Of a DNA stretch of 18,181 bases, positions 13,458 to 18,181 are shown in pieces. The stretch is from JAQUQI01 sp041650035 (GTDB taxonomy: Bacteria > Omnitrophota > Gorgyraeia > JABMRG01). Below the pieces are notes generated by a model. It saw only the letters and a list, made by a program, of their open reading frames with translations, had not been told where the DNA came from and did no database searches. The stretch's first letter is position 1, and every line of letters begins with the position of its first letter. The translations under genes were made by a program, and so were the position numbers. The stretch is taken from the NCBI GenBank assembly GCA_041650035.1, contig JBAZLY010000025.1, positions 1-18,181 on the forward strand, read 5' to 3'.

Positions 13458-15764
13458 GTGTTGAAAATATCAGAGCTGGCAAAAAAACTTAATGTTCCGT
13501 CAAAGGTCCTGCTTATGCAGGTTGTCAAAATGGGTATAACCGCTAAATCCGCCCAAGCTGTTTTACCCCAGGTATCTGTTGATAAGATCTTGAAAGAGTA
13601 TGCTAAGGTCAAGCCGACGGTTGATATTGAAAAGATTAAGAAGTCGCCTGCCGAAGTCAAGAAAAAGGCCAAGGCGAGGCCTGTGAAGGGAACCGCAGGC
13701 AAAAAGAAACCCGCTTCAGTTAAAAAGGCAAAGGCCCTTGGCAGTTCAGATGGGAAAAAGTCCGATGCCGGTAAACATAAAGTAAGGTCTGCAAAGACTT
13801 CCAAGAAGCCAGTTGTAGGGCTTGCGCATAAAAAAATTCAAGTTGATCAAACGGCTGCGGCCGCAGTATCGGTATCTGCCGAAATATCGGCCTACTCGGA
13901 TAGCATGCATGCCGGGAGCCGTCATCAGTTGAGACAAAAGCCTCGTCCATACCAGGCTAAACAGGCGGATGTTGTTGAAAAAACCTGCCAGAACAAGGAT
14001 GAGGGCCTTAAGCCTGTCCAGGTAAAGCTTCCCATCTCTGTCAAGGCCCTGGCTGAAAAGATCCTCGTGCCGCCGCAAGCGCTCATAAAAGAGCTTATGG
14101 GCATGAAGATTTTTGCCAATATAAATCAATTGATAGATGAAGAGTGTGCCATTGTTGTCGCTAAGAAATTTGGTTATCTTCTTGAGAGGGCCTTTACCCT
14201 TGAGGAAGAAACGATGGCCTACCATGAGGATATGGAACAGGATAAGAACAACCTTATCCTAAGGCCCCCTGTTGTGACATTTATGGGCCATGTTGACCAT
14301 GGCAAGACATCCTTGCTTGATTATATAAGAAAGACGAAGGTTACCGATTCGGAGACAGGCGGTATTACCCAGCATATAGGGGCTTATGAGGTAATATTAG
14401 ATAAAGGTAAGATAACATTCCTTGATACGCCCGGCCACGCGGCATTTACTGCCATGAGGGCCAGGGGCGCTAATGCCACCGATATTGTTGTCCTTGTCGT
14501 GGCTGCGGATGACGGGCTCATGCCCCAGACGATTGAGGCGATAGCCCATGCCAAGGCGGCGGGTGCTACTATTATAGTCGCTATAAACAAGGTCGATAAG
14601 CCGGATGTTGATATAGACAAGGTAAAGAAACAATTGGCCGAGATAGATCTCATGCCTGAAGACTGGGGAGGCAAAACCATTACTGTTAATGTCTCGGCCC
14701 TTACAGGCAAAGGGATAGATGCGCTCCTTGAGATGATCCTTCTTGAGTCCGAGATGCTTGAACTGAAGGCCAACCCCAATAAGCCTGCCAAGGGTGTTGT
14801 AGTTGAGGCGAAGATATCGAAGGGCGGAGGCCCTATAGCGACAATCCTTGTGCAGAACGGAACGTTAAGACAAGGCGATATTGTAGTGGCCGGGCTTTAT
14901 TACGGTAAGGTCAGGGCTATTTTGGATGATAAGATACATCGTATAAAGGAGGCCTTGCCTTCAAAACCCGCGGAGATATTAGGCCTAAACGGGGTTCCGC
15001 AGGCCGGTGACATATTCATGGTTGTTCCCGACGAAAAACAGGCTAAACAGATATGTTCTATACGTCAGGAAAAACTCAAGGAACAATCGCGTGGCGCGGT
15101 TCAGAGGATCACGCTTGAAGACCTGTATTCACAGATGCAGAAAGGTAAGGTAAAGGAGCTCAAGGTTATACTCAAGGCCGATGTCAGGGGTTCGCTTGAG
15201 GCTATAGCAGAGTCCCTGGCAGGCCTGGGTACGAAGAATATGGGGCTTAATATCATACACAAGGGTATAGGCGATGTTAATGACCCCGATATATTGCTTG
15301 CGGCGGCCTCCAACGCGATTGTTATAGGTTTTCATGTAAGAAAGACGCCCGAAGCGGAACGTGCGGGTAAGCAGGAACATGTTGATATCAGGCTTTATAA
15401 TATAATTTACGAAGCGATATCTGATATTAAGTCAGCCATGGAGGGGTTATTAGAGCCTGATATTAAAGAGGTATTTACCGCGAGGATTCTGATAACACAG
15501 GTTATGAAGCTTTCTAAGGCAGGTATCATAGCAGGTTCATCCGTCCAAAAAGGCAAGGTATTGAGGAATTCCAGATGCCGGCTCATTAGGGACAACCAGA
15601 TAATATACAAGGGCAGGATATCCTCCCTGAAGCGGTTCAAGGATGATGTTAGGGAAGTGGCTGAAGGTTTTGAGTGCGGGGTCAAGTTGGAAAACTTTAA
15701 TGATATAAAAGACGGCGATATTGTAGAGTGCTTTGAGATAGAAAAAATCGCCAGAAGGCTTTAA
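13458..15764 (+). CDS. infB: Translation initiation factor IF-2
   Basis: IF-2 is the GTPase that brings initiator tRNA to the ribosome. 768 residues. Seen: an N-terminal IF2_N module (KISELAKKLNVPSKVLLMQV); a Lys/Ala-rich linker of low complexity (about 55-185); a second IF2_N module (VKALAEKILVPPQALIKEL); then the G domain with GHVDHGKT (277-284), GGITQHIGAYEV, DTPGHAAF, NKVDKPD and SALTGKG. Domains II-IV follow, ending in RFKDDVREVAEGFECGVKLE. All GTP-binding motifs are intact. The start may be GTG 13458 or TTG 13461; the latter is better spaced from GGGGGG (13451-13456) and aligns with family starts. Nine bases separate it from nusA, so co-transcription is likely. The usual downstream rbfA is absent. 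Confidence 0.97.
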   Translation: MLKISELAKKLNVPSKVLLMQVVKMGITAKSAQAVLPQVSVDKILKEYAKVKPTVDIEKIKKSPAEVKKKAKARPVKGTAGKKKPASVKKAKALGSSDGKKSDAGKHKVRSAKTSKKPVVGLAHKKIQVDQTAAAAVSVSAEISAYSDSMHAGSRHQLRQKPRPYQAKQADVVEKTCQNKDEGLKPVQVKLPISVKALAEKILVPPQALIKELMGMKIFANINQLIDEECAIVVAKKFGYLLERAFTLEEETMAYHEDMEQDKNNLILRPPVVTFMGHVDHGKTSLLDYIRKTKVTDSETGGITQHIGAYEVILDKGKITFLDTPGHAAFTAMRARGANATDIVVLVVAADDGLMPQTIEAIAHAKAAGATIIVAINKVDKPDVDIDKVKKQLAEIDLMPEDWGGKTITVNVSALTGKGIDALLEMILLESEMLELKANPNKPAKGVVVEAKISKGGGPIATILVQNGTLRQGDIVVAGLYYGKVRAILDDKIHRIKEALPSKPAEILGLNGVPQAGDIFMVVPDEKQAKQICSIRQEKLKEQSRGAVQRITLEDLYSQMQKGKVKELKVILKADVRGSLEAIAESLAGLGTKNMGLNIIHKGIGDVNDPDILLAAASNAIVIGFHVRKTPEAERAGKQEHVDIRLYNIIYEAISDIKSAMEGLLEPDIKEVFTARILITQVMKLSKAGIIAGSSVQKGKVLRNSRCRLIRDNQIIYKGRISSLKRFKDDVREVAEGFECGVKLENFNDIKDGDIVECFEIEKIARRL

Positions 15765-15778
15765 TAATTTATCTACCC

Positions 15779-16801
15779 ATGGAAACCGCAAAGGCCCAGG
15801 GCCGGGCACAAGAGACAGGCAGGCGTTTATTAAGCGGGATGAGGCCGACAGGGCCCATGCACTTAGGTCATTTGTTCGGTGTGTTGAATAACTGGAGCAA
15901 GCTTCAGCAGACCTATGAATGTTTTTTTATGATAGCCGATTGGCATGCCTTGATGAGCGAGTATCAGGACCCCTCTAAAATGGCGTTGTCAATTACCGAG
16001 ATGGCGGCCGATTGGCTTGCCGCCGGTATAGACCCTGTTTGTTCGGCTGTTTTTGTGCAGTCCCGGGTAAAAGAGCACCTTGATTTTTTTATGATATTTT
16101 CTGCCGTGACCCCTTTGTCGTGGCTTGAGAGATGCCCCACCTATAAAGAACAGCTAAGGGAAATAAAAGGCAGAGATCTTACCACATACGGTTTTCTCGG
16201 ATACCCTGTTTTGCAGGCCGCCGACATCCTGGCATACATGGCCCGTGTTGTGCCCATAGGCATGGACCAGATGCCGCATCTGGAGCTGACAAGGGAAATA
16301 GCAAGGCGCTTTAACGGTATGTACGCGGAGGTATTTCCTGAACCGGAGGCATTGTTGGCCCAAACACCCAAATTTCTTGGAACAGATAACAGGAAGATGA
16401 GCAAGAGTTATGATAATTTTATCTCTCTCGGCGATTCGGACGATCTTATAGCGCGCAAGGTCAATTCCATGATCACGGACCCTGAAAGGGTCAAGCTCTC
16501 TGATAAAGGTCGGCCCGGGGTATGCAATGTGTTTAATTATTTTAAATTCTTCGCAGGCAGCATGGAGGGTGATGTCATGTCCTGGTGCGAAAATGCCTCA
16601 ATAGGGTGCACGGCCTGCAAGAGAAAATTAGCCGACATTGTTATTGAGTTCATTAAACCGCATAGGCGCCGGCGCGAAGGTTTTTTACGGGACAAGGCCT
16701 ATATTGAAAAGGTCTTGGCCGAAGGGGCCAGGAAGGCATCCGATATAACAGCCCAGACGCTGCAAAAGACGCTTAAGGCCATGAAATTATATGACGTATA
16801 A
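15779..16801 (+). CDS. trpS: Tryptophanyl-tRNA synthetase
   Basis: TrpS charges tRNA-Trp. 340 residues, usual for the bacterial enzyme. Class I motifs: PTGPMHLGH (23-31, HIGH-type) and KMSKSYDNF (from about 206, KMSKS). Also seen: the tryptophan/ATP pocket segments FFMIADWHALMSEY, YPVLQAADILAYMARVVPIGMDQ and HLELTREIARRFN. ATG 15779 lies 14 bases after infB and lacks a ribosome binding site (TTTAATAATTTATCTACCC precedes it); no later Met can serve because RLLSGMRPTG is needed. The 3' end overlaps scpA by 11 bases. Its pairing with the infB and scpAB genes suggests one long operon. Confidence 0.95.
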   Translation: METAKAQGRAQETGRRLLSGMRPTGPMHLGHLFGVLNNWSKLQQTYECFFMIADWHALMSEYQDPSKMALSITEMAADWLAAGIDPVCSAVFVQSRVKEHLDFFMIFSAVTPLSWLERCPTYKEQLREIKGRDLTTYGFLGYPVLQAADILAYMARVVPIGMDQMPHLELTREIARRFNGMYAEVFPEPEALLAQTPKFLGTDNRKMSKSYDNFISLGDSDDLIARKVNSMITDPERVKLSDKGRPGVCNVFNYFKFFAGSMEGDVMSWCENASIGCTACKRKLADIVIEFIKPHRRRREGFLRDKAYIEKVLAEGARKASDITAQTLQKTLKAMKLYDV

Positions 16802-17579
16802 AATAAAGCTCGAGATATTCGAAGGCCCTCTTGACCTGTTGTTTTATCTGATAAAAAAAGACGAGCTGAATATTCATGATATACCCATATTGAGTGTTAC
16901 GGAACAATATCTCCAATATCTTGAGCTCATGCGTATGCTGGACTTGGATATTGCCGGCGAATTTCTGGTGATGGCGGCTACTCTTATACATATAAAAAGC
17001 AAGATGCTGCTGCCCCCGGATGCTGAGGAGGCGGAGAAAGAGGAAAAGGATCCGAGGGAAGAACTTGTAAGAAAGCTTTTGGAATATAAGAGGTTTAAGG
17101 AAGCGGCCGGTGTGCTAAAGGAAAGGGAATTTAAGCAAAAAGAGATATTTCCGCGTTCCGGTGCCCAGGATATTACCGGGGATACGGAAGGGGAGAACCA
17201 GGGACTACGTGTTGAGGCAAGCATCTTTGACCTCCTGTCGGCTTTTTCCAAGGTTTTAAAGGATATACCGAGGGATAAGTTTTACGAGGTCGTAAAAGAT
17301 GAGGTGACTGTATCTGATAAGATACATGAGATATTTCATACGCTTGTCAAGACCCCTGTTGTTTATTTTTTTGATCTTTTTAGACAGTCGAAGACAAAAA
17401 TACATGTGGTAGCTACACTCCTCGCCCTGCTTGAGCTTATAAGGATGAAAGAGGTTGTGATAAAGCAGGACAAGATATTTGGGGACATAAAGATAATCAG
17501 GAATTCGCAGAGAATGACACCACCAACAATCGAAGAGGCGGAAAATGCAGGAAGAGAAAACCCTGGACAAGAAGGATAA
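16791..17579 (+). CDS. scpA: Segregation and condensation protein A (kleisin)
   Basis: ScpA is the kleisin that bridges SMC heads and, with ScpB, helps compact and segregate the chromosome. 262 residues. Seen: the family N-terminus LEIFEGPLDLLFYLIKKDEL (about 7-26), DIPILSVTEQYLQYL, and AGEFLVMAATLIHIKSKMLL. An acidic linker (EEAEKEEKDPREEL) follows, then the C-terminal winged-helix region with VATLLALLELIRMKEVVIKQ. ATG 16791 overlaps the trpS stop by 11 bases, so translation is probably coupled. The end overlaps scpB by 35 bases. No smc gene lies in the window. Confidence 0.95.
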   Translation: MTYKIKLEIFEGPLDLLFYLIKKDELNIHDIPILSVTEQYLQYLELMRMLDLDIAGEFLVMAATLIHIKSKMLLPPDAEEAEKEEKDPREELVRKLLEYKRFKEAAGVLKEREFKQKEIFPRSGAQDITGDTEGENQGLRVEASIFDLLSAFSKVLKDIPRDKFYEVVKDEVTVSDKIHEIFHTLVKTPVVYFFDLFRQSKTKIHVVATLLALLELIRMKEVVIKQDKIFGDIKIIRNSQRMTPPTIEEAENAGRENPGQEG

Positions 17580-18181
17580 GCCGGTCACGCAGGCGGCTGA
17601 TCAGGCCTTTGTAGGCCCGGAGGCCGAGTCAGGATCCATAAAGTCTATGATGGGTGAGGATGAGCTGAAAAGTGTCATCGAGGCCCTGATCTTTGCCAGC
17701 GACAAACCCCTCGCTATCAAGCAGATAAAAGATATAGTCGGGGACGTAGACACCCGTTTGATAAGAAATCTGGTCAACGGTCTGAAACAGGAGTTTACGG
17801 CCGGCGGCAGGAGTTTTAATATATGTGAGGTTGCCGGAGGCTTTCAGTTTATGACAGGGCCCGCTTACGGCAGATGGTTGAAAAAATTATACAAAATAAA
17901 GATGAGCGACTATTTGACCGGACCCAGCCTTGAGACTATCGCCATTATCGCTTATCGTCAGCCTGTGACAAAAGCTGACATAGAGTTTATCCGAGGGGTG
18001 GCTGTAGACGGGGTTATAAACAGCCTCCAGCAAAAGGGCCTTATAAAGGTTGCGGGTAAAAAGGATGTGGTTGGCAAGCCTTATCTGTATGGGACTACGG
18101 CGCTTTTTTTACAGTATTTTGGGCTTAATTCCATAGATGAACTTCCTGCGCTTTCCGATTTTAAGGTGTCTGACCTTGAGT
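17545..18181 (+). CDS. scpB: Segregation and condensation protein B, 3' end cut by window edge
   Basis: ScpB binds ScpA as a dimer of winged-helix proteins in the SMC complex. The reading frame is open from ATG 17545 to the window edge (212 codons, no stop). GAGG (17535-17538) lies six bases upstream. A poorly conserved charged N-terminus of about 38 residues precedes DELKSVIEALIFASDKPLAI, the usual ScpB start region. Further family blocks are SLETIAIIAYRQPVTKADIE, FIRGVAVDGVINSLQQKGLI and GKPYLYGTTALFLQYFGL. The order scpA-scpB is the standard one. The long 5' extension relative to minimal ScpB may mean a start at one of the tandem ATGs at 17647/17650. Confidence 0.93.
   Translation, partial: MQEEKTLDKKDKPVTQAADQAFVGPEAESGSIKSMMGEDELKSVIEALIFASDKPLAIKQIKDIVGDVDTRLIRNLVNGLKQEFTAGGRSFNICEVAGGFQFMTGPAYGRWLKKLYKIKMSDYLTGPSLETIAIIAYRQPVTKADIEFIRGVAVDGVINSLQQKGLIKVAGKKDVVGKPYLYGTTALFLQYFGLNSIDELPALSDFKVSDLE

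Overview
The window carries a dense, entirely plus-strand block of housekeeping genes from a diderm (Gram-negative) bacterium. A lipobox-bearing OmpA-family lipoprotein and a secreted beta-rich protein point to an outer membrane and periplasm. Heavy use of ATA (Ile) and AGG/AGA (Arg) codons, moderate GC by eye, Shine-Dalgarno (SD) starts and very tight gene packing would fit an uncultivated lineage such as Omnitrophota. That placement is an inference; I have no marker-gene tree.

Region 1 (1-1393): a structured 5' leader ending in an intrinsic terminator, then a homocitrate/isopropylmalate-synthase-family gene. The leader has a long closing stem whose 3' strand can also form an antiterminator, the layout of a transcriptional riboswitch.

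Region 2 (1502-4665): purA, a small secreted beta-sandwich-like protein, a 26-residue very basic peptide gene, an OmpA/Pal-like lipoprotein and a membrane-anchored coiled-coil protein.

Region 3 (4732-11515): the cell-envelope lipid cluster uppS-cdsA-dxr-rseP-ispG-proS. Dxr and IspG are MEP-pathway enzymes that make isoprenoid precursors. UppS condenses these into the undecaprenyl carrier, CdsA makes CDP-diacylglycerol for phospholipids, RseP is the envelope site-2 protease, and ProS charges tRNA-Pro. Most junctions overlap or nearly touch, so translational coupling is likely.

Region 4 (11516-18181): a regulatory gap with a perfect-consensus sigma-70 promoter (TTGACA, 17 bp, TATAAT), a short inverted repeat at the predicted transcription start and a terminator-like hairpin next to the rimP start. 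Then come rimP-nusA-infB (ribosome maturation, transcription elongation/termination, translation initiation), trpS, and the condensin partners scpA and scpB. scpB runs off the right edge.

I see no mobile elements, CRISPR arrays, rRNA or tRNA genes. The most interesting signals are regulatory: the leader before the first gene, the promoter/attenuator-like leader of rimP-nusA-infB, and a recurring arrangement of hairpin plus U-run just upstream of start codons. Others are a NusA whose N-terminal domain lacks about 40 residues and a tiny lysine/arginine-rich gene with a good ribosome binding site.
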